Origin: Cyprinodon diabolis
Lineage: Eukaryota > Chordata > Actinopteri > Cyprinodontiformes > Cyprinodontidae
Length of the DNA: 64,000 bases
Assembly (NCBI GenBank): GCA_030533445.1
Contig: CM060081.1
Coordinates: 19,947,611-20,011,610, forward strand
Reading direction: 5' to 3'
In this document: in pieces, positions 11,630 to 20,259 of the stretch
Layout of the letters: every line of letters begins with the position of its first letter
How positions within the stretch are numbered: position 1 is the stretch's first letter
Made by a program: the position numbers and the translations under genes
Notes under the pieces: generated by a model
Told to the model about the DNA's origin: nothing
The model's input: the letters and a program-made list of their open reading frames with translations, nothing else
Database searches by the model: none

Positions 11630-12770
11630 GGTTTACCTTACCTCAGTGTGACCAGCTATCGGACGAGGCCAACCAGGATTCAAGGAGACAGAAGCAGACT
11701 TATAGAAAGAGGCAAAGATACAAAAGGTAACTGTCAACCAGCTCCACAGGTGGCCACATCCCAAAAACACACATCCAGGTAGACAAACTCTGAGCCAGCC
11801 AGCCAGGATGAAAGAGAGCTCATCTAGTTAGTCAAAATAAGAGAAAAAGGACTACACTGAAAAACAGACCAGGCTCCAATTATATACATTATAAACAAAG
11901 GTGTGGATGGCAGCAGCACAGCTCTATTTCTCTCCAGCTTGGTGTCACAGCCAAACAGGAACATACCAGATGAAGCTATTAAAATGAGAAAAGGCGAGAG
12001 AACACAACCTTAGAGACTGAACTAACTCATACTTCAGAATGGAAGAATAGAGATAGAAAGAAGCCGAATGAGGAAAAAAAGTCCCTATGTCCTTCAGCAG
12101 TTTAAGCCTATAGCAGCTTAACTATAAAGATAGTTCAGGATAACTTGATCTACTCTAACTATAAGCTTTATCAAAAAGGAATGTTTTAAGTCTTGCCTTA
12201 AAAATAGACAGGGTGTCTGCCTCACAGACTAAAACTGCTAGTGGTTCCATAGAAGATGAGCCTGATAACTAAAACATCTGCCTCCCATTCTTCTTTTAGA
12301 AATTCTTGGTACCACAAGTAACCTGCAGATTGAGAGCGAAGTGCTCTGTTAGGGACATAAAGAACAATCATACCTCTGATATGAGATGAACACTGGCCAT
12401 TTAAGGCTTAATATGTGAGTAAGAGGATTTAAAAATATATCCTGTATTTAACAGGAGACCAATGAAGAGAAGCTAGGATAAGCAAAATATGATCTGTCTT
12501 TTTAATTTTCATAAGAATTCTGGCTGCAGCATTTTGGATCAGCTGAAGGCTTTTAACCACAGTTTGTTACAGATTTTTGCAATATTCCACAGATGAAAGA
12601 ATAAAATTCTAGAACCCTTGTTGGTATTTAAATTAAAATGACAGGTCCTGATAAAAAAAATAAAACCAACATTTTTTACTTCATCATCTGATGTCAATTT
12701 ATTCTCATCCAAATCAAGTGACTGACTTCTCAGCTTATTTTTAAATACTCTGGTCTAAAGAGACAAACAG
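11630..12770 (-). pseudogene. Decayed L2 LINE fragment (ORF2 C-terminus and 3' UTR)
   Basis: Continuous, much-diverged homology to the minus-strand L2 at 56.2-57.35 kb. Shared blocks include GGATTCAAGGAGACAGAAGC, TAAGCTTTATCAAAAAGGAA, GCAGATTGAGAGCGAAGTGC, GGCTGCAGCATTTTGGATCA and TCTGGTCTAAAGA. Small indels and stops destroy the reading frame. The 3' tail is missing or unrecognisable. It is older than the other L2 copies in this window. Confidence 0.8.
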
Positions 12771-12979
12771 AACAAACAACACACACTCACACAAAGGAGA
12801 ATTTAGAGAAGTCAATTAACCTAACAATCATGTTTTAAGACTGTGGTAGGAAGCTGGAGTAACCTGAGTGACCCATGCATGTTCAGGGAGAACATGTAGA
12901 ACTCCATGTAGAAAGACTTCGGGTCCTTCAATTCTATCAACTGGGAGGAAATATATACACCGTTCAAAAGTTTGGGTTC

Positions 12980-13882
12980 TGTCATGATCTGGCCTGTTTG
13001 CTCTCCCTTAATTAGTCATTCCTTTCACCTGTCGTTTTCCCTCCCTGCCTCAATTATAATTTATTCATCTCACCTGTTTCGTCTTGGTTATATTCAGTTC
13101 CATCTGAGCATTCAGTACCAGATCATTAACTGTTTTTCTGTTAGCCTGTCTGTTCAGTTTATTTCTTGGTGCATGATCTGGATGCTGGCAGCCAGTGGAA
13201 AGAGGGTTTTGTGTCTGTCTTGTCTCCTAATCATCCACTGTTCCTCCCCTGCTGAGTCCTCTGGGTTTTTGGTTCTATATGCGGGGAGGTTCCGTTTTTA
13301 TCCAAGTAAGACTGGCTCCAAGGTGGAGACCAGTTTAATGGTCCTGCATCAAGTTCTGGTTCCACATCCTGTCTCGGCTACCCTCTTCCATTGAGTCTGC
13401 TCATCTGCACCTGATCCTGTCTGCTCCCGTGCGTGACCACCTGGTCACGCTTTCGGACCCTGTCAGACTCTGAACCCTTCTGGGAGCCTGTGGATGCCTG
13501 GAAGTCTGGATCCTGCCTCCTGTTTCTGTTCCTGCCTGATCTGGATCCTGTCCCTGTCTGTTCCTGTCTGTTCTGGATCCCTGACCAGCATCGGCTTCCA
13601 GCATGTCCTCTGGGACTGCAGCTCTTGGGGACATTTTAGAACTGGACTGTTAAACCAGGTAAATGGCCAACTCAGATGATCATCTTCTGTTAGATGATCA
13701 TGGTCACTTACCTGTGTTTCTCCTGCAGAGTTCTGTGATTGGGCGGTGCCCCGCTCCCCATCCTGCAGTGTTCACGAGCCACAGCTTCACTTTAGTTTTT
13801 GTTAATTTAATAAACCTTTTTGAACTTTCCTACTGACTGTCTCTCCTTGAATACTGGGTACATCTGTCCTCGGTTCATGACA
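12980..13882 (+). mobile_element. Solo LTR, 903 bp, inside the Tc1 terminus
   Basis: Begins TGTCATGATC and ends TTCATGACA (TG...CA). It is flanked by GGTTC (12975-12979) and GGTTA (13883-13887), a 5-bp duplication with one later change. An AATAAA sits about 80 bases before the 3' end at around 13810, as in an LTR R region. No gag or pol sequence is present, so the two LTRs of a provirus probably recombined. The same family occurs on the minus strand at 44410-45615, and a fragment lies at 49795-49895. GC-rich CCTGTCTG-type words at 13400-13600 are a family-specific low-complexity core. Confidence 0.85.
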
Positions 13883-14025
13883 GGTTAACCCAAACAATTT
13901 TCCTGAAAAGGCACACTTATTCACCACCATACGTTGTGAAATGAATAGAAAATAGAGTCAAGACATCGACAAGGTTAGAAATAATGATTTGTATTTGAAA
14001 TAAGATTTTTTTTTTTTTTTTTACA

Positions 14026-14451
14026 TCAATCTTTGTTTACCTCAAAGAATCCTCCATTTGCAGCAATTACAGCATTGCAGACCTTTGACATTCTAGATGT
14101 TAATTTGTTGAGGTAATCTGGAGAAATTGCACCCCACGCTTCCAGAAGCAGCTCCCACAAGTTGGATTGGTTGGATGTGCACTTCTTGCGTACCATATGG
14201 TCAGGCTGCTCCCACAACAGCTTAATGGGGTTCAGATCTGGTGATAGAATACCAGCTGCCTGCTTCTGCTCTAAATAGTTCTTGGACAATTTGAAGGTGT
14301 GTTTAGGGTCATTGTCCTGTTGTAGGCTGGAATTGTATGGTATGGCATGGCGTTGCAAAATGGAGTGATAGCCTTCCTTATTCAGAATCCCTTTTACCCT
14401 GTACAAATCTCCCACCTTACCAGCACCAAAGCAACCCCAGACCATCACATT
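14026..14451 (-). pseudogene. Tc1-like transposase, C-terminal half
   Basis: From NVMVWGCFGAGK through LQQDNDPKHTFK to SPDLNPIKLLWEQ and VIAANGGFFEVNKD this is the DDE catalytic core and C-terminus of a Tc1-family transposase. The second catalytic Asp is seen in DNDPKH and the third in SPDLNP. Several residues expected just before SPDLNP are missing, which shortens the spacing between these two acidic residues and should abolish catalysis. The fragment begins exactly where the LINE interrupts it, at 14451, and pairs with the N-terminal half at 17842-18423. Confidence 0.9.
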
Positions 14452-14452
14452 A

Positions 14453-17400
14453 TAATAATAATAATAATAATGAATTTTATTTATAACGCACTTTACATTT
14501 GACATCAAATCTCAAAGTGCTACAAAGTGCTACATTTAAAAAGGGAAAATTAAAACAAGTTTAAAAGACCATAACATTAAAAACAGTGTAAAAAGACAAT
14601 CATTAAAATCAATACATTAAAAGGCATACATAGCCTATTAAAAAAAATTAAAATCAACAATTGTAGGCATTTCTAAAAAGGAAAGTTTTCAGTCCTTTCT
14701 TAAAACAATCCACCGTCTGTGGGGCCCTAAGGTGGTCTGGGAGGGCATTCCACAGACGGGGAGCTGCGGCTTCGAAAGCCCTATCGCCCATTGTTTTTAG
14801 CCGTGTCCTGGGTGGGGCCAGACGGTGCTGTTGGCCTGACCGGGTCCGGGAAGAGGTGTGTGGTGTGAGCAGTTCAGTGAGATAGGTGGGGGCCGCACCG
14901 TGCACACAGTGATGGGTGTGCAGAAGAATCTTGTACTCTATACGGGCGTGAATAGGGAGCCAGTGTAAAGTGTGAAGGATGGGAGTGATGTGCTGGTGTT
15001 TCCTCACCCTCATCAGGACCCTGGCAGCGCTGTTCTGTACGTACTGGAGCTTCTGAAGGCTCCTGCCAGAGATCCCGATGAGGAGAGCGTTGCAGTAATC
15101 CAGCCTGGAGGAGACAAAGGCATGGACGAGCTTCTCTGCAGCAGGGAGGGATAGGGAGTGGCGGAGTTTGGAAATATTACGGAGGTGAAAAAAGGACGTT
15201 TTGCAAATGGAGGTGACATGATTGTCAAAGGACAGGTGGGGGTCAAGCTTGACCCCAAGGCTTGTAACAGAGGGAGACAGGGGAATGGTATGACCACAGA
15301 ATGAAACAGAGGTGAGAGGAGAGGAACGGAGTTGATGGGGAGTACCAGTTTGGATGGCCTCTGTTTTTGAGGCATTAAGCTGCAGGAAGGTTTGACTCAT
15401 CCACGCCTTTATATCCTCCAGGCAGGAGCTGAGGCGGGTGACAGAGTTGGCGGGGGAGCTGGGAGGAGTCATTTTAATGTAAAGTTGTGTGTCGTCAGCA
15501 TAGCAATGGAAGTTGACCCCATGCCTGCCGACGACACAACTAAGGGGGAGCATGTAGATGGTGAACAGGGTAGGGCCGAGCACGGAGCCCTGGGGGACCC
15601 CACAGGTGACAGTGTGAGGTCTGGATTTTGCCTCCCCCAGGGCCACGTATTCGGTCCTATCAGTGAGGTAGGAGTGAAACCAGTGGAGGGCAGTGCCAGA
15701 GAGACCAATGAAATGCTGGAAGCGGTGGAGGAGGATGTGGTGATCTACTGTGTCAAACGCAGCAGAGAGGTCGAGAAGAATGAGGAGGGACGTGAAACCG
15801 GAATCAGAGGCCATCAGCAGATCGCTGGTGACTCTGATGAGAGCTGTTTCTGTGCTGTGGGAGGGACGAAAACCAGATTGGAATTTTTCATACAGATTAT
15901 TGCATTTAAGGTGGTTGTGGAGCTGGGTGGAAACAACTTTTTCTAGGAGTTTGGAGATGAATGGGAGGTTTGAAATGGGTCTGTAATTTGACAGAGGTTC
16001 AGGGTCCAAGGTGGTTTTTTTTTTTAGGAGGGGTTTAATGAGGGCAGTTTTAAGGGTAGATGGGACAGTACCCGTTTCCAGGGAACTGGCTATTATTTTG
16101 GTTATGAGATGACTAATGGACTGATGGTGAGTTTTGAGAAGAGGGGATGGGAGGGGATCTAAAGAGCAGGTGGATGGTTTAGATTTGCGGATGATGTTCT
16201 CGACCTCCTGCTGCGTTGGCAGAAAGAAGTGTGATAGGAGTTGTGTGGGAGATGTCTGAGGGGTATCAATAGTGGTGCTATTTGAAGGTGAAAGTGAAGA
16301 GCGGATGCTGTCTATTTTTGATATGAAGAAATCCAGAAACCGGTTGCAGTTTATATCTGTGTGGTTGTAGAAGGAGGAGACCTGTGGTTTGAGAATATGG
16401 CTGATTGTGGAAAAGGGTTTTCTGGAATTACCTGGGTTATTGTTGATGAGCGAGGAGTAGTAATTGGACCTGGCCTTGGAGAGGGCTGTTGCATAATTTC
16501 TGCGATGTTCCCTGTAGGCCAGTTTATGCACCGTCAGGCCAGATGTTTTATATGCCCGCTCCAGGACATGGCCAGACCTCTTCATTTGCCTTAGCTCTTT
16601 GGTAAACCAAGGAGCGGAACGTATGAATGTGACAGTCCGGGTTATTACAGGAACATGAGTATCCAGGATGGAGTTGAGGCTTGTGTTGTAAAAATCAATT
16701 AACTCACTGGCTGATGAGAGTGGAGAGGGGGAAAGATGCTGAAGATGTGAGCTGAAGGATGAGGAATCAATGTTTTTGATGTTTCTGAAAGTGATATGGC
16801 GTTTTGTTTTGGTGAAAAAGGTTATGGGGAGTCTAAATGTAACTGCCAGGTGATCTGAGACACCAACATCATATATGTTGATGCTGGTGAGTGGAAGGGA
16901 GTCAGTTATAACAAGGTCCAGAGTATGCCCTTTGCTGTGGGTGGGGCCATCTGTGAGCTGTTGAAGATTTAGACAGTCCAAAACCTGTTTGAATTCGGCA
17001 GCTAGACGGGAAGTGTGTGAGTCCATGTGTATATTGAGATCACCAATAACAAGAATATTTGAGTGTGCAGTGCACAGAGAGATTAGGAACTGATGAATGT
17101 CAGAAATGAAAGTTGGTTGTGGTTTAGGGGGGCGATATATGACAGCTACTGTAGCAGAGAAAGGATTATTGCATTTAAAAACAAGGCTTTCAAAGGAGGA
17201 AGCACCAGGTACAGACAGGAGGGACACTGCAAAGTAGCTGCGATATAAAACAGCAAGGCCCCCACCCCGCCCAGTTGTGCGGGCTTTGTCCAGGTATGAG
17301 TACCCTTGTGGGCAGGCCTCATTCAGGGAGCTGTAGACATCCGGCTGTTGCCATGTCTCTGTGAGGCAGAGAATGTCTATTTCTTTTTCCAGAATGTGAT

Positions 17401-17812
17401 CGTGGATGAATCCGGATTTATTTGACAGTGACTGCACATTAAGCTGTTCCAGTGTGATGTGGGAGTTGGAGTCCAGTTTATGTAGAGTGCGGAGAACGCT
17501 GAAATCCACTCCAGGTCTTCCAGTTCGCCGGTCCCACTCAGCCATATCTGAGGTAGGCTTAGCAGCGCTCAGATGACGCAGATGGTGACGTACCTGTTGC
17601 GCGACAGGACGTGATGCCGACCAGAAGGATGCGATGGAGCTGTGGTCACCGCGTTTGGACATTACGAGGCGGCGCCCGGATCCCCGGTGGATGTAACGGG
17701 GTCGACGTGGAAGATCCAATGGAGCTCTGTTGATGTTGAGAATCCGAAGTGGTTGTATCGTGGTGTCGATGGGCAACAAGTGGCGTGATGGCGTGCCGGT
17801 GCTAACAGTTGC
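14453..17812 (-). mobile_element. L2-clade LINE inserted in the Tc1 transposase gene
   Basis: The 3' end lies at 14453 with a (TAA)n tail next to a GAATTTTATTTATAACGCAC block; the 5' end is near 17812. ACATTA occurs at both junctions (14447-14452 and 17839-17844), consistent with a short target duplication. It encodes one long ORF. It differs clearly from the L2 at 56-61 kb in tail sequence and protein, so it is a separate family. ORF1 is absent, so the copy is 5'-truncated near the ORF2 start or belongs to a one-ORF family. Confidence 0.85.
14654..17779 (-). CDS. LINE (L2-clade) ORF2: endonuclease and reverse transcriptase, intact frame
   Basis: 1041 codons without a stop. The N-terminal apurinic-like endonuclease runs from about residue 108 to 320, with Asn in LNVQSLSNK (114), Glu in LCLTETW (141), GDLNIH (246-251) and SDH (308-310). 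The reverse transcriptase follows at about 575-830, with [31 protein letters not shown] (catalytic Asp 670), [10 protein letters not shown] and YADD (760-763). The C-terminal region ends in LWNALPDHLR and LKTFLFRNAYNC, standard for CR1/L2-type LINEs. The protein would nick target DNA and prime cDNA synthesis in the nucleus. All catalytic residues seen are present, which argues for a young copy. The first Met is only 33 bases from the insertion edge, so the native N-terminus may be lost. Confidence 0.9.
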   Translation of the reverse strand: MLPIDTTIQPLRILNINRAPLDLPRRPRYIHRGSGRRLVMSKRGDHSSIASFWSASRPVAQQVRHHLRHLSAAKPTSDMAEWDRRTGRPGVDFSVLRTLHKLDSNSHITLEQLNVQSLSNKSGFIHDHILEKEIDILCLTETWQQPDVYSSLNEACPQGYSYLDKARTTGRGGGLAVLYRSYFAVSLLSVPGASSFESLVFKCNNPFSATVAVIYRPPKPQPTFISDIHQFLISLCTAHSNILVIGDLNIHMDSHTSRLAAEFKQVLDCLNLQQLTDGPTHSKGHTLDLVITDSLPLTSINIYDVGVSDHLAVTFRLPITFFTKTKRHITFRNIKNIDSSSFSSHLQHLSPSPLSSASELIDFYNTSLNSILDTHVPVITRTVTFIRSAPWFTKELRQMKRSGHVLERAYKTSGLTVHKLAYREHRRNYATALSKARSNYYSSLINNNPGNSRKPFSTISHILKPQVSSFYNHTDINCNRFLDFFISKIDSIRSSLSPSNSTTIDTPQTSPTQLLSHFFLPTQQEVENIIRKSKPSTCSLDPLPSPLLKTHHQSISHLITKIIASSLETGTVPSTLKTALIKPLLKKKTTLDPEPLSNYRPISNLPFISKLLEKVVSTQLHNHLKCNNLYEKFQSGFRPSHSTETALIRVTSDLLMASDSGFTSLLILLDLSAAFDTVDHHILLHRFQHFIGLSGTALHWFHSYLTDRTEYVALGEAKSRPHTVTCGVPQGSVLGPTLFTIYMLPLSCVVGRHGVNFHCYADDTQLYIKMTPPSSPANSVTRLSSCLEDIKAWMSQTFLQLNASKTEAIQTGTPHQLRSSPLTSVSFCGHTIPLSPSVTSLGVKLDPHLSFDNHVTSICKTSFFHLRNISKLRHSLSLPAAEKLVHAFVSSRLDYCNALLIGISGRSLQKLQYVQNSAARVLMRVRKHQHITPILHTLHWLPIHARIEYKILLHTHHCVHGAAPTYLTELLTPHTSSRTRSGQQHRLAPPRTRLKTMGDRAFEAAAPRLWNALPDHLRAPQTVDCFKKGLKTFLFRNAYNC

Positions 17813-17813
17813 T

Positions 17814-17836
17814 AACTGGCATCTTCATTAAATAGT
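17814..17836. repeat. 23-bp templated inverted insertion at LINE 5' junction
   Basis: Bases 17814-17836 (from AACTGGCATC to AAATAGT) are the exact reverse complement of 18145-18167, which is Tc1 coding sequence about 310 bp away. They lie between the LINE 5' end and resumed Tc1 sequence at about 17839. This is filler DNA copied locally in inverted orientation when the junction was sealed. Confidence 0.85.
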
Positions 17837-17841
17837 TCATT

Positions 17842-18423
17842 AAATACATTACCTCCACCATGCTTAACAGATGGCGTCAGGCATTCTTCCAGCATCTTTT
17901 CATTTGTTCTGCGTCTCACAAATGTTCTTCTTTGTGATCCAAAGACCTCAAACTTGGATTCATCCTTCCACAACACTTTTTTCCAGTCTTCCTCTGTCCA
18001 ATGTCTGTGTTCTTTTGCCCATCTTAATCTTTTTCTTTTATTGGCCAGTCTCAGATATGGCTTTTTCTTTGCCACTCTGCCCGGAAGCCCAGAATCCCGT
18101 AGCCGCCTCTTCACTGTAGATGCTGACACTGGTGTTTTGTGGGTACTATTTAATGAAGATGCCAGTTGGGGACCTGTGAGGTTTCTGTTTCTCAAACTAG
18201 AGACTCTAATGTACTTATCTTTTTGCTCAGTTGTGCAACGCAGCCTCCCACTTCTTTTTCTACTCTGGTTAGAGCCGGTTTGTGCTGTCCTCTGAAGGGA
18301 GTAGCACACACCTTTGTAGGAAATCTTCAATTTCTTAGCAGTTTCTCGTATGGAATAGCCTTCATTTCTAAGAACAAGAATAGACTGTCGAGTTTCAGAT
18401 GAAAGTTATCTTTTTCTGGCCAT
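17842..18423 (-). pseudogene. Tc1-like transposase, N-terminal half
   Basis: Starts at the MARKR ATG (18421-18423) and meets a TAA at codon 6. It then continues through the paired helix-turn-helix region (RKRSGRLRCTTEQKDKY, TGPQLASSLNS, SASTVKRRLRDSG) to the start of the catalytic domain (WKDESKFEVFGSQ, holding the first catalytic Asp) and ends in VKHGGGNV. The LINE insertion separates it from MVWGCF at 14440. An internal Met at 18330 gives a shorter open frame. The terminal residues read after GGGNV come from the templated junction, not from the transposase. Confidence 0.9.
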
Positions 18424-18470
18424 TTTGAGCGTTTAATTGACCCCACAGATGTGATGCTTCAGAAACTCAA

Positions 18471-18472
<2 letters not shown>

Positions 18473-18542
<70 letters not shown>
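18473..18542. repeat. (TA)n microsatellite at Tc1 right end
   Basis: About 35 uninterrupted TA units replace the expected right terminal inverted repeat. Tc1 elements insert at TA, so expansion may have started from the target dinucleotide. Confidence 0.95.
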
Positions 18543-18543
<1 letters not shown>

Positions 18544-18617
18544 CTAATGAGTAAAGAGAATTAACTCTTACCCTAATCCATTGGTGCTTCACAGGTAGGC
18601 CTGGGGAATCAAAAAGA

Positions 18618-18880
18618 GTTATCATTAACATAAACAAAGATAAATATGTTTTAAATCCATTAATTCCTACAAAGCATTGAGATCTAACAGGACAAGTACA
18701 GATACAAGTCTATCATCTGAGGCCATGAGAATATCATTAGTTACTCTAACCAGAGCTGTTTCAGTGCTATGGTGAGCTCTAAAACTGTAAGACTACTTTA
18801 TGAAAAGCAGTTCTGATTTGTGTATGATTTATGGCCAACTCTACAATTTAACCATTGACTTGGGGTAAAGCAAAAATGCT
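18618..18880 (-). pseudogene. L2 LINE reverse-transcriptase fragment, decayed
   Basis: Matches the minus-strand L2 ORF2 at 57640-57950. Shared blocks are TTATCATTAACATAAACAAA, CATCTGAGGCCATGAGAATA and CAGAGCTGTTTCAGTGCTAT. In protein terms this is the region around the catalytic LDLSAAFD block. About 100 bp in the middle is deleted relative to the intact copy. Confidence 0.75.
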
Positions 18881-19404
18881 TGAAGGAGGACCACCTATTA
18901 GCATTTAATAGTTTAACACATCAAAACCCAAGGTAGTAAAAAACAAAAAAGATGTAGAACATCCATGCAGATAACTGTCTGTATAGCATTTAAGTGCTGT
19001 TTAAATCAGGGTGCACACTGAAATTTGTTACATGGTATCAGCTGTGCAAAAACTTAGCAATTTAGCTTTAGTTAAATATTCCATTATTGAGAACTGACAT
19101 ATGATGCGTTCTGCATTATGAAAAAAGTAAAATACTAATATAATCAATTTAGATTAAATATTTGGAGATGCCATACAGTAAAATATCTACTTTATGATTC
19201 AAAACTTCATTAATATATCCAAACTTCTGAGATCTTGAATTTAGAAATTCAAATTGCTGTACTCAATATCAGCTAATCTTAATAGAGGAATGTATCAGTT
19301 ATAATCTTTTTCTAGATTTAACAACCCTCACCCATATCTTTAATCCCATGGTGTACTTAATAAACTACTTGAATCTCCATGTTCACATTGTTAATGCTTG
19401 GTCA
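18881..19404. other. AT-rich non-coding stretch
   Basis: No gene, recognisable repeat or splice-bounded exon was seen between the L2 fragment and the LTR-like element at 19410. Confidence 0.5.
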
Positions 19405-19409
19405 GAGAC

Positions 19410-20254
19410 TGTTGGGATCCAGAGGCTTGCCCTCCAGAGGGCGCCGAGGATCCCCTCCTGTTGTATGTTTTTCTGTTGGGACTTGGGTTACTGTTGGGAT
19501 CTGGAGATCTGCCACCTGTCTCCAGCAGAGAGCGCTGTGGGTCTCCTGGGCTGGAGCCTCCAGCACACCTGAGGATCATCAGCCCATCAGGGGACCTCCT
19601 ACATAAGCAGCAGCCAGACCTGTCTTCGTCGCCGGAGTGTTGACCAGTTTTGGTTAGCAGAACATGATCCTCAGCCTGCACATAGAATCTCTGTCTGCTC
19701 TGGAGAGTAACCAGATTCTAACCAGCCTCTGTCTTCTCTGCTCACAGGAAAGCCCGACTGAAGTCTGTAGCTCTGGAGGAGCTTTTGCTTGGAAACCTGC
19801 CTGCCTGCCCAAGGAAGCCAAACCTGAAGACTATCAGTCTGAAATCCCCAGCTAGTTCTCAAGGGAGAACTAGGACATCAACTCAAGGTCTGAACCTCAT
19901 TAGTCTGAAGCTAGACGCTGCTGCTGCTGAGCTCTCTGCTGAATCCACAGACTCTAGACCCAACCGGTTCCCTCTCTCCATCGATCAGTCTGAACCTCAT
20001 CAAGGTACAAACCAGAATCAAACCCCTGACAAGTCTTCACCGCTGCCTGGCTAACCAAACTATTCATCTCTGCAGATTACTCAGTGATTCCAGTCCCGGA
20101 CCAGTACCAGAACCTGCTCATTAATATTCTTGTGTGCTTCTCAATAATAAACTGTTAAACTTTTACTCCGTTTCCTGTGGTGTTCTGTCATGATGGGTCT
20201 CTGTGTTTAAACCCACACGGCGCCCTCTGGAGGGCAAGCCTCTGGATCCCAACA
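19410..20254 (+). mobile_element. LTR-like element with 37-bp perfect inverted ends (copy B)
   Basis: The left end at 19410-19446 and right end at 20218-20254 are exact reverse complements over 37 bases, starting TGTTGGGATCC and ending GGATCCCAACA. GAGAC flanks both sides (19405-19409 and 20255-20259), a 5-bp target duplication. TG...CA ends, 5-bp duplication, TACATAAGCAG near 19602 and AATAATAAACTG near 20143 (possible TATA and polyadenylation regions) fit a solo LTR of 845 bp. The long inverted ends are unusual for an LTR. The terminus is partly repeated internally at about 19491-19505. No protein is encoded. Copy A lies at 1-835. Confidence 0.8.
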
Positions 20255-20259
20255 GAGAC

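Larger units (their letters stand above)
12951..18542 (-). mobile_element. Tc1-like transposon remnant, host of two insertions
   Basis: The left end reads ATATATACACCGTTCAAAAGTTTGGGT, a typical terminus of teleost Tc1-like elements, cited here only by position (12951-12978). The right end runs into (TA)n at 18473. Transposase sequence on the minus strand is split into 17842-18423 (N-terminal half) and 14026-14451 (C-terminal half). The left terminus is cut by an LTR (12980-13882) and the gene by an L2-clade LINE (14453-17812). Without the insertions the element would be about 1.3 kb, the usual Tc1 size. A TAA near codon 6 and a catalytic-domain deletion show it was already or later inactivated. 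Confidence 0.85.

Noticed and set aside
12972..13679. 140-codon frame and others across the LTR
   Set aside because: Lies inside a solo LTR with TG...CA ends and a 5-bp duplication; no gag or pol motif and low-complexity composition.
15392..15946. 184-codon plus-strand frame
   Set aside because: Antisense to the LINE ORF2 at 14654-17779; it mirrors the conserved RT region.
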